From Streptomyces sp. ATexAB-D23 (GTDB lineage: Bacteria > Actinomycetota > Actinomycetes > Streptomycetales > Streptomycetaceae), in NCBI RefSeq assembly GCF_000373645.1, contig NZ_KB892008.1:62195-126194 (forward strand): a DNA stretch of 64,000 bases. Direction: 5' to 3'. The translations under genes and the position numbers were made by a program. Below the pieces are notes generated by a model. The model ran no database searches. It saw nothing but the letters and a program-made list of their open reading frames with translations, and was not told the origin of the DNA. Below are positions 1-10,339 of the stretch, piece by piece. Each line of letters starts with the position of its first letter. Within the stretch, counting starts at the first letter, position 1.

Positions 1-597
1 ACCGCGTGGAACCTGGAGCGCCGCTTCCAGGGCTCGACGGACATCGATCTCACCGAGTCCGGCTTCGCCCAGGCCCGGCGGGCCGCCCGGCTGCTCGCCT
101 CGCTGAAGCCGGACACGATCGTGGCCTCCGACCTGCGGCGGGCCGCGGCCACGGCCGCCGAGCTCGCCGCGGTCACCGGGCTCGACGTCACGTACGACCC
201 GGGGCTGCGTGAGACCTATGCGGGCGCCTGGCAGGGCCTGACCCACGAGGAGATCGTGGAGCGCTACGGCGAGCAGTACGCCGCCTGGAAGCGCGGCGAG
301 CCCGTGCGGCGCGGCGGCGGCGAGCTGGAGACCGAGGTCGCCGACCGGGCCGCCCCCGTGGTGCTCGCGCACGCCGACAAACTGCCCGACGACGGCACGC
401 TCGTCGTCGTCAGCCACGGCGGCACCATCCGGACCACCATCGGCCGGCTGCTGGGCCTGGAGGCGCACCACTGGGAAGGGCTCGGCGGGCTCTCCAACTG
501 CTGCTGGTCCGTGCTGGGCGAAGGCGCCCGCGGCTGGCGTCTGCTGGAGCACAACGCGGGCACCCTGCCTCAGCCGGTGCTCGGCGACGACGCCTGA
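1..597 (+). CDS. Histidine phosphatase family protein (phosphoglycerate mutase-like), 5' end missing
   Basis: The frame is open from base 1, so the start codon and the Arg-His-Gly motif lie outside the window; 198 residues are visible. The first residues (TAWN) fit the end of the RHGxTxWN signature. The partner phosphatase motif VSHGGTIRTTI, with the second catalytic His at about visible residue 139, is intact. The family transfers phosphate through a phospho-histidine on small metabolites or proteins, and substrate cannot be told from sequence. In Streptomyces this gene usually follows the ribosome silencing factor gene rsfS, which would lie upstream of the window; that is from memory. A GC-rich inverted repeat just after the stop may terminate it. 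Confidence 0.85.
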   Translation, partial: TAWNLERRFQGSTDIDLTESGFAQARRAARLLASLKPDTIVASDLRRAAATAAELAAVTGLDVTYDPGLRETYAGAWQGLTHEEIVERYGEQYAAWKRGEPVRRGGGELETEVADRAAPVVLAHADKLPDDGTLVVVSHGGTIRTTIGRLLGLEAHHWEGLGGLSNCCWSVLGEGARGWRLLEHNAGTLPQPVLGDDA

Positions 598-714
598 CCG
601 GTCCTCCCCGGGCCGCCTCCGGGAGGCCGCGGCCGGATTTCACTTTCCGGCTGGTCACAGGCTAGAGTTCTTCTTGTTCGCAGCGCGGAAGCGCCGGGAA
701 ACACAGCGGACAGC

Positions 715-1782
<1,068 letters not shown>

Positions 1783-1876
1783 CGTCGGTGCTTCACCCGG
1801 GTGTTGCCAGGTGCTGCCAGTACCAGCATCAACGGGCTCTCGTTACCCGTATGGGTCCGGCACCAGCCTTGAGGCC

Positions 1877-3355
1877 ATGACCGCGACATCCGAGACGACG
1901 GCCTCACGTTCCGTCACCAGTAAAGACCCCACCACTGACAAGGGACCCGGCCGGCTGCTCGCCGTCGTGCTGACGGCCCAGTTCATGGCCATGCTCGATC
2001 TCTTCATCGTGAATGTCGCCGCCCCGACCATCCGCGCCGAACTCGGCGCCTCCGCCGCCGGATTGCAGCTCGTCGTGGCCGGATACACCATCTCGTACGC
2101 CGTCCTGCTCGTCGCCGGCGCCCGGCTCGGGGGAGTGTTCGGGCACGGCCGCGCGCATCTGGCCGGGCTCGCGGTGTTCACCGCGGCCTCGCTGGCCTGC
2201 GGACTGGCTTCGGGGGAGGGCCAGTTGATCGCCTTCCGGGTGGTTCAGGGGGCGGGCGCCGCGGTGATGATCCCGCAGGTGCTCAGCCTGATCCAGCAGC
2301 ACTTCACCGGGGCGGCCAGGGTCCGCGCGATCGGTGCCTACAGCGCCGTTCTGGCCGTTGGGGCAGCGGCGGGACAGGTGGTCGGCGGGGTGCTGGTGAG
2401 CGCCGACCTGTTCGGAGCGGGCTGGCGGCCGGTCTTCCTGGTCAACGTGCCGATCGGGCTGGCCCTGCTGTGGCTCGGCGTCCGGGTGCTGCCGGGCGAA
2501 CCCCGTACCGGGCGGGCCAGGCAGGAGGCGCGGGCGCGCGGCTTCGACCCGGTGGGGCTCGCCGTGCTCGCCGTGGGGGTCACCCTGCTGACCGTCCCGC
2601 TGGTGCTCGGCCAGGAGCTGGGCTGGCCGGACTGGACCTGGATCAGCCTGCTCGCCTGCGCTGCGGTCCTCACCGGCTTCGTGCTGTACGAGACGAGGCT
2701 CGCCGCGCGCGGCGGTGCGCCCCTGATCGCGCCCCGTGTGCTCCGGTTGCCCGGAATCTCCCTGGCCGCCCTGCGCATCCTGCTGGTGATGGCCGCCAAC
2801 GCGGGCTTCCTCTTCACGCTGACCCTGCACCTCCAGGGTGGTCTCGGATACTCGGCGCTGCGCTCGGGGCTGATGTGCGCGCCGACCGCGGTGGTCTTCG
2901 GCGCGGCCGGGCTGACCTGGCGCCGGTGGCCCGCCGGACTCCGGAGGGCGCTGGTCCCCGGCGGGTTCGTCCTGATGGCGGCCGGTGCCGCGCTCGTCGG
3001 GCTCGCGCTGCGGAGCGGTGGAGGCGGGGGCGCCGTGCTGTACGCGGGTTTCCTGCTCATGGGAGCGGGCATGGCGCTCGCGTTCAGCCCGAACCTCGCG
3101 GGTGCCCTGGCGAACGTACGGCCGCAGGACGCCGCCGACGCCAGTGGCGTCCTGGTCACCGTGACGCAGCTGGGCCAGGTCATCGGTGTCGCGACGGTCG
3201 GCACGCTCTACCTCAACCGCCTTGCGGTGCCTGGGCCGCACGCGTCGGGGGAGGCACTGTGGGTCTGCGAGCTGGTGCTGGCGGGGGCCGCGTGCGTGGG
3301 TGCCGCGGCGGGGTTCGTACCGCTACGGCGGCCGGAGCGGACTGCGGCGGGCTGA
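1877..3355 (+). CDS. MFS transporter, DHA2 drug-exporter type
   Basis: The 492-residue protein is highly hydrophobic, with roughly 14 membrane spans as in the DHA2 (EmrB/QacA) branch of the major facilitator superfamily. The motif LDLFIVNVAAPTI in helix 1 and the VVQGAGAAVMIP segment (motif C-like region) are typical. It probably exports a toxic small molecule using the proton gradient; the substrate is unknown. ATG at 1877 was chosen because the following residues form the usual short polar N-terminus before helix 1, whereas upstream codons overlap the divergent regulator gene. The neighbouring XRE/MmyB gene is the probable local regulator. Confidence 0.88.
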   Translation: MTATSETTASRSVTSKDPTTDKGPGRLLAVVLTAQFMAMLDLFIVNVAAPTIRAELGASAAGLQLVVAGYTISYAVLLVAGARLGGVFGHGRAHLAGLAVFTAASLACGLASGEGQLIAFRVVQGAGAAVMIPQVLSLIQQHFTGAARVRAIGAYSAVLAVGAAAGQVVGGVLVSADLFGAGWRPVFLVNVPIGLALLWLGVRVLPGEPRTGRARQEARARGFDPVGLAVLAVGVTLLTVPLVLGQELGWPDWTWISLLACAAVLTGFVLYETRLAARGGAPLIAPRVLRLPGISLAALRILLVMAANAGFLFTLTLHLQGGLGYSALRSGLMCAPTAVVFGAAGLTWRRWPAGLRRALVPGGFVLMAAGAALVGLALRSGGGGGAVLYAGFLLMGAGMALAFSPNLAGALANVRPQDAADASGVLVTVTQLGQVIGVATVGTLYLNRLAVPGPHASGEALWVCELVLAGAACVGAAAGFVPLRRPERTAAG

Positions 3356-3488
3356 CCGTGTCGCGGGGTCATGGCAGAATCGGACCGCCGGAGGGGGCGA
3401 CGGACCGAACGGGAGGGTGTGCGCGATGCCTGGGAGCCGCCACGAGGTCCCGAAGCCGCCACTCGTCCGCCGGAGCCGGAGCTGACCC

Positions 3489-3722
3489 ATGGGTGCACAC
3501 AGGCGGAAGTGCGACTGGTGCGGCAGCGGTACGCCCATCGTCAGGGACATGGACCCCGTCAACGCCGACTACCAGTACTGGTGCGAGGAGTGCGCGCGGG
3601 CGCTGATCATAAAGGGCGACCCCATCGAGACCTACCGGGAGCTGGAGGGGGAGCCGATCTACGGCCGGCTCCTGGAGGAGCACTGCACCCTCAAACGCTT
3701 CTACTCCTTCGCCACGGCGTGA
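3489..3722 (+). CDS. Small zinc-ribbon-like protein of unknown function
   Basis: A 77-residue protein with two CxxC pairs (CDWC near residue 8 and CEEC near residue 32) that could bind one zinc ion. The rest is acidic with no membrane segment. GGAG lies upstream of the ATG at suitable distance. It sits alone between the MFS gene and the second tRNA-Ala. I recognise it only as a conserved hypothetical protein type in Streptomyces and cannot name a function. Confidence 0.75.
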   Translation: MGAHRRKCDWCGSGTPIVRDMDPVNADYQYWCEECARALIIKGDPIETYRELEGEPIYGRLLEEHCTLKRFYSFATA

Positions 3723-3770
3723 CGGCTTCCCCGCCTCCGGCCGGTGAAAACCGGACGGACCGGAATCGAT

Positions 3771-3800
3771 TTGGTGGACGGCCGGGGTGACCGGTACTGT
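3771..3800 (+). promoter_or_regulatory. Promoter of tRNA-Ala copy 2
   Basis: TTGGTG (3771-3776), an 18-bp spacer and TACTGT (3795-3800) fit the housekeeping sigma consensus; the tRNA starts 36 nt after the -10 box. Confidence 0.55.
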
Positions 3801-3836
3801 TCTCGATGTCGCCAGGGAGACCGGGCGGCGCAACGA

Positions 3837-3909
<73 letters not shown>

Positions 3910-3919
3910 CAGTGAAGAA

Positions 3920-3960
3920 GGAACACAGCGGGTCATCCGGTTCGGATGGCCCGCTGTTCC
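3920..3960 (+). terminator. Terminator of tRNA-Ala copy 2
   Basis: Long hairpin in which GGATGGCCCGCTGTTCC pairs with a near-complementary arm starting GGAACA, about 10 nt after the tRNA. Confidence 0.7.
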
Positions 3961-4015
3961 GTGTGCGCGGAGTCCGGCGGGGACAACCGCCCGGAGAGGG
4001 ACCGGGGCCGTGCGG

Positions 4016-4021
4016 TACCCT
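4016..4021 (+). promoter_or_regulatory. -10 box of the leuS leader transcript
   Basis: TACCCT lies exactly 6 nt before the leader-peptide ATG at 4028, so transcription probably starts at or next to that ATG. No clear -35 box is visible. Confidence 0.5.
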
Positions 4022-4027
4022 GACGCC

Positions 4028-4066
4028 ATGCGTGCCGTAGGCCTTCTGCTTAGCGAGCCGCGCTGA
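4028..4066 (+). CDS. leuS leader peptide (12 residues, Leu-Leu-Leu run)
   Basis: ATG CGT GCC GTA GGC CTT CTG CTT AGC and three more codons encode MRAVGLLLSEPR. Three adjacent Leu codons next to a downstream terminator are the usual layout of ribosome-mediated attenuation. The last codons and the stop lie in one arm (4057-4067) of an 11-bp stem with 4099-4109. The leuA leader in this window (49604-49651) has a similar start and Leu run. As I recall, comparative work predicted leuS attenuators in some Streptomyces. Confidence 0.7.
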   Translation: MRAVGLLLSEPR

Positions 4067-4135
4067 TCAGTCCCGACCGGTGAGAATGCCTGGTCGGCAT
4101 CGGCGCGGCGTCCCCTCCTGTGCGAGGGGATTTTT
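4057..4135 (+). promoter_or_regulatory. leuS attenuator: leader stem, inner hairpin and intrinsic terminator
   Basis: Three structures follow one another: stem 4057-4067/4099-4109 (11 pairs, one G-U) overlapping the leader stop, an inner hairpin CCGACC/GGTCGG (4073-4078/4092-4097), and a terminator hairpin TCCCTC-type stem at 4111-4130 followed by TTTTT. Stalling at the Leu codons would keep the first stem from forming. I could not identify a convincing antiterminator pairing for the terminator arm by eye. Confidence 0.65.
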
Positions 4136-4203
4136 CGTTTCCGTGGACGAGTGTCCGTAAACGTGGGCGCCGGCAGATGACGATCGATGGAGCTTTGAGG
4201 ATC

Positions 4204-7077
4204 ATGAGCGAGACGAATTCCGCAGCCGACGCCGCTGCGACGCACCGCTATACGGCAGCGATGGCCGCCGACATCGAGGCACGCTGGCAGGACTTCTGGG
4301 ACGCCGAGGGCACGTATGAGGCGCCCAACCCGACCGGCGACCTGGCGAGCGACCCGGAGCTGGCCGCCAAGCCGAAGAAGTTCATCATGGACATGTTCCC
4401 GTACCCCTCGGGTGCGGGGCTGCACGTCGGCCACCCGCTGGGCTACATCGCCACCGATGTCTTCGCCCGCCACCAGCGGATGACCGGCCACAACGTTCTG
4501 CACACCCTGGGCTTCGACGCCTTCGGCCTGCCCGCGGAGCAGTACGCCGTCCAGACAGGCACCCACCCGCGGATCTCGACCGAGGCCAACATCGAGAACA
4601 TGACGGCGCAGCTGCGCCGGCTGGGCCTGGGCCACGACAAGCGCCGCTCGTTCGCCACGATCGAGTCCGAGTACTACAAGTGGACCCAGTGGATCTTCCT
4701 GCAGATCTTCAACTCCTGGTACGACACCGAGGCGGACCGGGCCCGGCCGATCGCCGAGCTGGTCGCCCAGTTCGAGAGCGGCGAGCGCGCCACCCCGGAC
4801 GGCCGTGACTGGAGCGAGCTGAGCGCCTCCGAGCGCGCGGACCTGCTGGGTGACTACCGGCTGGCCTACGCCTCCGATGCCCCGGTCAACTGGTCGCCCG
4901 GCCTGGGCACCGTCCTGGCGAACGAGGAGGTCACCGCGGACGGCCGCTCCGAGCGGGGCAACTTCCCCGTCTTCAAGGCCAAGCTGCGCCAGTGGAACAT
5001 GCGCATCACGGCCTACGCCGACCGGCTGCTGAACGACCTGGACGGGCTGGACTGGCCCGAGGCCATCAAGCTGCAGCAGCGCAACTGGATCGGCCGTTCC
5101 GAGGGCGCGCGGGTCGACTTCCCGGTCGACGGCGCGGGCAGCATCACCGTCTTCACCACCCGCCAGGACACCCTGTTCGGCGCCACGTACATGGTGCTGG
5201 CGCCGGAGCACGAGCTGGTCGAGCGGATCATCCCCGCCGCCTGGCCCGAGGGCACCCACCCGGTCTGGACGGGCGGCCACGCCTCCCCGGCCGAGGCGGT
5301 CACCGCGTACCGCAAGCAGGCGGCGGCCAAGTCCGACGTCGAGCGGCAGGCCGAGGCCAAGGACAAGACGGGCGTCTTCACCGGCGCGTACGCCACCAAT
5401 CCCGTCAGCGGCGAAAAGATCCCCGTCTTCATCGCCGACTACGTCCTGATGGGCTACGGCACCGGCGCGATCATGGCCGTACCGGCGCACGACGCGCGCG
5501 ACTTCGCCTTCGCGCGCGCCTTCGAGCTGCCGATGCGCTGTGTGGTCGAGCCGTCCGACGACCGCGGCACGGACGCCTCGACGTGGGAGGACGCCTTCGG
5601 TTCGTACGACGCGAAGCTGGTCAACTCCGCCAACGACGAGGTCTCCCTGAACGGCCTGGGCGTCACCGAGGCCAAGGCCCGGATCACCGAGTGGCTGAAG
5701 GAGCACGGCGTCGGTGAGGGCACCGTCAACTTCCGGCTGCGCGACTGGCTGTTCAGCCGCCAGCGCTACTGGGGCGAGCCCTTCCCGATCGTGTACGACG
5801 AGGAGGGCATCGCCCACCCGCTGCCCGAGTCGATGCTGCCGCTGGAGCTGCCCGAGGTCGACGACTACTCGCCGCGCACCTTCGACCCGGACGACGCCGA
5901 CACCCAGCCCGAGACCCCGCTGTCGCGCAACGCCGACTGGGTCGACGTCACGCTGGACCTGGGCGACGGCGCCGGCCCGAAGAAGTACCGCCGCGAGACG
6001 AACACCATGCCCAACTGGGCCGGTTCCTGCTGGTACGAGCTGCGCTACCTGGACCCGAACAACTCCGAGAAGCTGGTCGACCCGGCGATCGAGGAGTACT
6101 GGATGGGCCCGCGCGAGGGGCAGCCGACCGGGGGCGTCGACCTGTACGTGGGCGGTGCGGAGCACGCCGTCCTGCACCTGCTGTACGCCCGCTTCTGGTC
6201 CAAGGCGCTGCACGACCTGGGCCACGTCTCGTCCGCCGAGCCGTTCCACAAGCTGTACAACCAGGGCATGATCCAGGCGTTCGTCTACCGGGACAGCCGC
6301 GGCATCGCGGTCCCGGCGGCCGAGGTCGAGGAGCGCGACGGGGCGTACTACTACCAGGGCGAGAAGGTCTCCCGCGTCCTGGGCAAGATGGGCAAGTCCC
6401 TGAAGAACGCCGTCACGCCCGACGAGATCTGCGGCGAGTACGGCGCGGACACGCTGCGTCTGTACGAGATGGCGATGGGTCCCCTGGACGTGTCGCGGCC
6501 CTGGGACACGCGTGCGGTCGTCGGCCAGTACAGGCTGCTGCAGCGGCTGTGGCGCAACATCGTCGACGAGGAGACCGGCGAGGTCACCGTCGTGGACGGC
6601 GAGCCCGACGAGGACACGCTGCGCGCGCTGCACAAGGCGATCGACGGCGTGGGCGGCGACATGGCCGGCATGCGTTTCAACACGGCCATCGCCAAGGTCA
6701 CCGAGCTGAACAACCACCTGACGAAGACGGGCGGCCCGCTGCCCCGCTCCGTCGCCGAGGCCCTGGTGCTGCTGGTGGCGCCGCTGGCCCCGCACATCGC
6801 CGAGGAACTGTGGCACCGGCTGGGCCACACGGAGTCGGTCGTGCACCAGGACTTCCCGGTGGCCGACCCGGCGTACGTCGTGGACGAGACCGTGACCTGC
6901 GTGGTGCAGATCAAGGGCAAGGTCAAGGCGCGGCTGGAGATCTCCCCGTCGATCACGGACGCGGAGCTGGAGGCGCTGGCCCTGGCCGACCCGGCCGTCG
7001 TCGCCGCGCTGGACGGAGCCGGTATCCGCAAGGTGATCGTCCGGGCGCCGAAGCTGGTGAACATCGTTCCCGCATAG
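4204..7077 (+). CDS. leuS: Leucyl-tRNA synthetase
   Basis: This 957-residue class I synthetase charges tRNA-Leu with leucine in the cytoplasm. The HIGH-type motif is HVGH at about residues 74-77 and the KMSKS-type loop is KMGKS at about 728-732. Between them lies a large CP1 insertion, which in this family removes mischarged amino acids. ATG at 4204 was chosen because it is preceded by GAGG and gives the normal N-terminus; any earlier in-frame start would lie inside the leader terminator. Expression is probably set by leucyl-tRNA levels through the leader peptide and terminator. A strong terminator follows. Confidence 0.97.
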   Translation: MSETNSAADAAATHRYTAAMAADIEARWQDFWDAEGTYEAPNPTGDLASDPELAAKPKKFIMDMFPYPSGAGLHVGHPLGYIATDVFARHQRMTGHNVLHTLGFDAFGLPAEQYAVQTGTHPRISTEANIENMTAQLRRLGLGHDKRRSFATIESEYYKWTQWIFLQIFNSWYDTEADRARPIAELVAQFESGERATPDGRDWSELSASERADLLGDYRLAYASDAPVNWSPGLGTVLANEEVTADGRSERGNFPVFKAKLRQWNMRITAYADRLLNDLDGLDWPEAIKLQQRNWIGRSEGARVDFPVDGAGSITVFTTRQDTLFGATYMVLAPEHELVERIIPAAWPEGTHPVWTGGHASPAEAVTAYRKQAAAKSDVERQAEAKDKTGVFTGAYATNPVSGEKIPVFIADYVLMGYGTGAIMAVPAHDARDFAFARAFELPMRCVVEPSDDRGTDASTWEDAFGSYDAKLVNSANDEVSLNGLGVTEAKARITEWLKEHGVGEGTVNFRLRDWLFSRQRYWGEPFPIVYDEEGIAHPLPESMLPLELPEVDDYSPRTFDPDDADTQPETPLSRNADWVDVTLDLGDGAGPKKYRRETNTMPNWAGSCWYELRYLDPNNSEKLVDPAIEEYWMGPREGQPTGGVDLYVGGAEHAVLHLLYARFWSKALHDLGHVSSAEPFHKLYNQGMIQAFVYRDSRGIAVPAAEVEERDGAYYYQGEKVSRVLGKMGKSLKNAVTPDEICGEYGADTLRLYEMAMGPLDVSRPWDTRAVVGQYRLLQRLWRNIVDEETGEVTVVDGEPDEDTLRALHKAIDGVGGDMAGMRFNTAIAKVTELNNHLTKTGGPLPRSVAEALVLLVAPLAPHIAEELWHRLGHTESVVHQDFPVADPAYVVDETVTCVVQIKGKVKARLEISPSITDAELEALALADPAVVAALDGAGIRKVIVRAPKLVNIVPA

Positions 7078-7117
7078 CCACGGCCGCGGCGGGGAAGGCG
7101 TGCGGGCTTTCCCCTAC

Positions 7118-7159
7118 GGGCAGGTTGGGGGTTCGGACAGGACCCCCAACCTGCCCTTT
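7118..7159 (+). terminator. Terminator after leuS
   Basis: A perfect 15-bp stem (GGGCAGGTTGGGGGT with its complement at 7142-7156) followed by TTT. Confidence 0.9.
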
Positions 7160-7224
7160 GCGTTTACGGTGGAGGGGACCGGTGAACGCGTGCCGGAGGC
7201 CGTCACACGATCCGAGGGGCGCTC

Positions 7225-7944
7225 ATGGGAGTGGAAGCCGTGATCCTGATCCTGGGGCTGCTCGTCGTCGCCTTCATGGCCCTGGGCGTCTACGCGACCG
7301 TCAAGGCCGTCGGGGCGGCCAAGCGCGGCGTGGACCGGACGATCACGCAGGCCCGCCGCACCGTCGAGGACACCGCCCTGCGGGCGAAGAGTTACGGACA
7401 GCTGGGCGTGGGCGCCGAGCTGGCGCAGCTCCGCCTCTCGCTGCGTACGTCGATGCGCGCCACGCAGGAGGCGCTGCGGGCGGGTCTGGCGGAGGACGCC
7501 TCGCTCTCGGAGTCCCTGGGCCTGTTCGAGCGGCTCGGGGTGCACGGCCGGGAGCTGGACGAGGAACTGAAGGCGCTGGAGCGCGAGCCCGACAAGGCGA
7601 CGGTCGCGGCCCGGCTGCCGGGCCTGAAGGAGCGCACCGAGCGGATCACCGGGTCCGCCGATTCGCTGCGCTGGGCCGCCCGGGACCGGGCCCGTCAGTT
7701 CGCCGACGACGACCTGTCGACGCTGAACGCACAGATCGACATGGAGGCCGGGGCGCTGCGGCACTGGACAACGGACGAGCCGGCCGCCCGGCCCGGACGA
7801 CCGGCCGGGCGGGGCGGGGATCCGGAGGCCCCGGACGCGCCGGGCGGGGTCCGGACACCGCCGGAGGCCATCACGGCTCGGGATCCCCGGCGGCACACCA
7901 CCTACCCGTGGCAGAAGGCGGCCCGGCCCGAGACCACGAACTGA
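7225..7944 (+). CDS. Membrane-anchored coiled-coil protein of unknown function
   Basis: The 239-residue protein has one N-terminal membrane helix (about residues 4-28, VILILGLLVVAFMALGVYAT), then a long charged, Leu/Ala/Glu-rich region to about residue 190 that is probably coiled coil, and a Pro/Gly-rich disordered tail. It is expected to hang from the inner face of the membrane. GAGGGG precedes the ATG. I do not recognise a family with a known function. A pentanucleotide repeat starts 6 bp after the stop. Confidence 0.75.
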   Translation: MGVEAVILILGLLVVAFMALGVYATVKAVGAAKRGVDRTITQARRTVEDTALRAKSYGQLGVGAELAQLRLSLRTSMRATQEALRAGLAEDASLSESLGLFERLGVHGRELDEELKALEREPDKATVAARLPGLKERTERITGSADSLRWAARDRARQFADDDLSTLNAQIDMEAGALRHWTTDEPAARPGRPAGRGGDPEAPDAPGGVRTPPEAITARDPRRHTTYPWQKAARPETTN

Positions 7945-7949
7945 GCGTT

Positions 7950-8042
7950 GGTGCGGTGCGGTGCGGTGCGGTGCGGTGCGGTGCGGTGCCGTGTGGTGCG
8001 GTGTGGTGCGGTGCGGCGTGGAGCGGTGCCGTGTGGTGCGGT
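7950..8042 (+). repeat. Pentanucleotide tandem repeat (GGTGC)n
   Basis: About 18 head-to-tail units of GGTGC, the first several perfect and later ones degenerate (GGTGT, GGCGT, GAGCG). It lies between the stop of the membrane protein gene and degV. Such a tract is prone to replication slippage. Confidence 0.9.
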
Positions 8043-8184
8043 CGTGGCTGCCGCGACCGGCCCGCCCGGGTACCGTCCGGGTGCGCCGGGACCATCGGTG
8101 ACCGAGCGTGGCAGGATGCGATGCGAAGCGACCATGACTGATCAATCGCGCGGGGTCGGACTGCCGACTCCCCGCCCCTGCGGG

Positions 8185-8190
8185 TAACCT
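8185..8190 (+). promoter_or_regulatory. -10 box of the degV gene, leaderless type
   Basis: TAACCT ends 7 nt before the ATG at 8198. There is no ribosome binding site, so the mRNA probably begins at the start codon. Confidence 0.5.
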
Positions 8191-8197
8191 CCCGCTC

Positions 8198-9043
8198 ATG
8201 TCCCGCCATGTCGCGATCGTCACCGATTCCACGGCCTACCTGCCGCCCGACGCGATGCAGCGGCACGGCATCACCGCGGTGCCGCTGACCGTGGTCCTGG
8301 GTGACCAGGCCCTGGAGGAGGGCACCGAGATCTCGGCCCGTTCCCTGGCCCTCGCCCTCCAGAAACGCCGCTCCGTGACGACGTCGCGCCCCAGCCCCGA
8401 GGTCTTCGCCGGCACATACCGGGCCGCCGCCGAAGCCGGTGCGAGCGGAATCGTCTCGCTCCATCTGTCCGCGGAGTTCTCCGGTACGTACGACGCGGCG
8501 CTGCTGGCGGCGAAGGACGCTCCGGTGCCGGTGCGGGTGGTGGACACGGGGATGGTCGCGATGGCCCTCGGTTTCTGCGCACTCTCAGCAGCTGAGACGG
8601 CTGAGGCGGGCGGCGGTCTGGACGAGGCGGTGGCGGCGGCCGAGAAGCGCGCGTCGGGCACTTCCACCTACTTCTACGTCGACACCCTGGACTACCTGCG
8701 CCGAGGCGGCCGGATCGGCACCGCGCAGGCCCTGCTCGGCTCGGCCCTCGCCGTGAAGCCCCTGCTCCAGCTGGACGGCGGCCGGATCGAACTGCTGGAG
8801 AAGGTGCGGACGGCCTCCAGGGCCATCGCCCGGCTGGAGGAGATCGTCGTCGAACGCGCGGGCAGCGGGCGCGTGGACATCGCGGTCCACCACCTGGCGG
8901 CTCCGGAGCGGGCCGAGCGGCTGGCCGAGCGGCTGCGGGAACGGGTGCCCGCGCTGGTGGATCTGCATGTCAGCGAGGTGGGCGCGGTGATCGGCGCGCA
9001 CACCGGCCCGGGGCTGCTGGGCGCGGTTGTCTCGCCGCGCTGA
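8198..9043 (+). CDS. DegV family fatty-acid-binding protein
   Basis: The 281-residue protein matches DegV/FakB proteins, which hold a fatty acid in a cleft between two lobes and can hand it to a kinase or acyltransferase system. The N-terminal signature VAIVTDSTAYLPP, the SRPSPEVF loop, SAEFSGTY and the YLRRGGRIG segment are all present. No FakA-type kinase gene lies nearby, so the partner is elsewhere or the role differs. The start has no Shine-Dalgarno sequence but a TAACCT box lies 7 nt upstream, which favours a leaderless transcript. Confidence 0.92.
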   Translation: MSRHVAIVTDSTAYLPPDAMQRHGITAVPLTVVLGDQALEEGTEISARSLALALQKRRSVTTSRPSPEVFAGTYRAAAEAGASGIVSLHLSAEFSGTYDAALLAAKDAPVPVRVVDTGMVAMALGFCALSAAETAEAGGGLDEAVAAAEKRASGTSTYFYVDTLDYLRRGGRIGTAQALLGSALAVKPLLQLDGGRIELLEKVRTASRAIARLEEIVVERAGSGRVDIAVHHLAAPERAERLAERLRERVPALVDLHVSEVGAVIGAHTGPGLLGAVVSPR

Positions 9044-9145
9044 CTTCACTCTCCGGAGTGGCCGAGTTATGCACAACGATCCGGTTTTCCACTGAAATCG
9101 CTGGCGCTCAGCGGGTTTTGGCGGAACTGCCTAGCGTCGTGAGGC

Positions 9146-10339
9146 ATGGCTTCCCGATCACATCGTGCAACCAGCGGACCCGGCGGACCGGGGGCCGGAT
9201 CCGGCAGCGGGCCCGGACGCACCCCGGCTTCCGACGGGCGCTTCCGCCGAGCGACGGGCCCCGGCCCCGGCCGGCGGCGCCGGACCACGGGCCGCACCGA
9301 AGCGGCGGCCCTGGCCGCGGCTGCCCGCAGCCGGGCGGACGCGTTGATGGCGGGCGGGTACGGAGGGCGCGTCGCGCGGTGGGGAGTGGACGGCGCGGAG
9401 CCGGGGGAGGGCGATGCGGGGCCGCCGGGCGAGGCGGTCCCAGGCGAGGCGGTCCCGGGCGAGGCGCGGGCCTCGGTTCCGGCGTCGCCCCCGTCTTCGG
9501 CGGTGCCGGCCTCGGCGTCGCCCCCGTCTTCGGCTGTCCCGGTCCCGGCCTCGGCCTCGCCCTCGGATGCCGGGGCTCCCGGTTCGGCTGAGGCGGTCGC
9601 GTCCGCCGCTTCCGCTCCGATGGGGCGGTGGGCGGCGGGGGTTCTCGCGGTGCGGGAGCGGTTGCCGATGTGGGTGCAGCTCAGATGCGGCCTGGAGCCG
9701 AAGACCCTTGCCGCGCTCGCCGTGGTCCTGGTCGCCGCCGCCGTGTTCGCCGGGATCCACTTCTGGTCCGCCGGTCCCGAGGGAGTGGAGGCTCCGGACG
9801 TCGTCGGTGAGGCGGCGCACCCGCCCGGCCCGGTGTCCGACCCGGACGCGGACATGGCCGCGACCGGCCGGCCCGAGCCGTCCCCGGGTCCGGCGGCCGT
9901 GCCCGGTGAGGGCGGTCAGATCGTGGTGGACGTGAGCGGCAAGGTGCGGAACCCGGGGCTGCAACGACTGCCGTCCGGGGCGCGGGTGGACGATGCGCTG
10001 GACGCGGCGGGCGGGGCGCGTCCCGGGACGGACCTGGCGGGCCTCAACCGGGCCCGGGTCCTCATGGACGGCGAGCAGATCGTGGTGGGCGCCCCACCGG
10101 CTCCGGCTCCGGCCTCGGGCGGCCCGGCGGCTGCCGGGGGCGGTGCAGGGCCGGTGAGCCTGAACACCGCTACGGCGGACCAGTTGGAGGGCCTGCCGGG
10201 CGTCGGCCCCGTCCTCGCCCAGCACATCGTCGAGTACCGCACCGAGCACGGCGGATTCCGGTCCGTCGACGAACTCCGCGAGGTGAACGGGATCGGCGAC
10301 CGCAGGTTCGCGGACCTGCGCCCCCGGGTGCAGCCATGA
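9146..10339 (+). CDS. comEA: ComEA-like DNA-binding protein (SLBB plus helix-hairpin-helix)
   Basis: The 397-residue protein starts with a long, low-complexity Gly/Pro/Arg-rich cytoplasmic part (1-180) carrying short repeats such as PGEAVPGEAVPGEA. A single membrane helix (about 188-208) is followed by an SLBB domain (about 255-310, IVVDVSGKVRNPG) and a C-terminal helix-hairpin-helix domain (LNTATADQLEGLPGVGPVLA). ComEA binds incoming duplex DNA outside the membrane in competent bacteria. The gene overlaps comEC by 4 nt (ATGA), so the two are co-translated. Streptomyces is not generally known as naturally transformable, so the actual role is unclear. Confidence 0.92.
   Translation: MASRSHRATSGPGGPGAGSGSGPGRTPASDGRFRRATGPGPGRRRRTTGRTEAAALAAAARSRADALMAGGYGGRVARWGVDGAEPGEGDAGPPGEAVPGEAVPGEARASVPASPPSSAVPASASPPSSAVPVPASASPSDAGAPGSAEAVASAASAPMGRWAAGVLAVRERLPMWVQLRCGLEPKTLAALAVVLVAAAVFAGIHFWSAGPEGVEAPDVVGEAAHPPGPVSDPDADMAATGRPEPSPGPAAVPGEGGQIVVDVSGKVRNPGLQRLPSGARVDDALDAAGGARPGTDLAGLNRARVLMDGEQIVVGAPPAPAPASGGPAAAGGGAGPVSLNTATADQLEGLPGVGPVLAQHIVEYRTEHGGFRSVDELREVNGIGDRRFADLRPRVQP

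Noticed and set aside
7948..8187. Frame encoding VRCGAVRCGAV-type repeats
   Set aside because: It is only the pentanucleotide repeat read in frame; no start signal or family resemblance.
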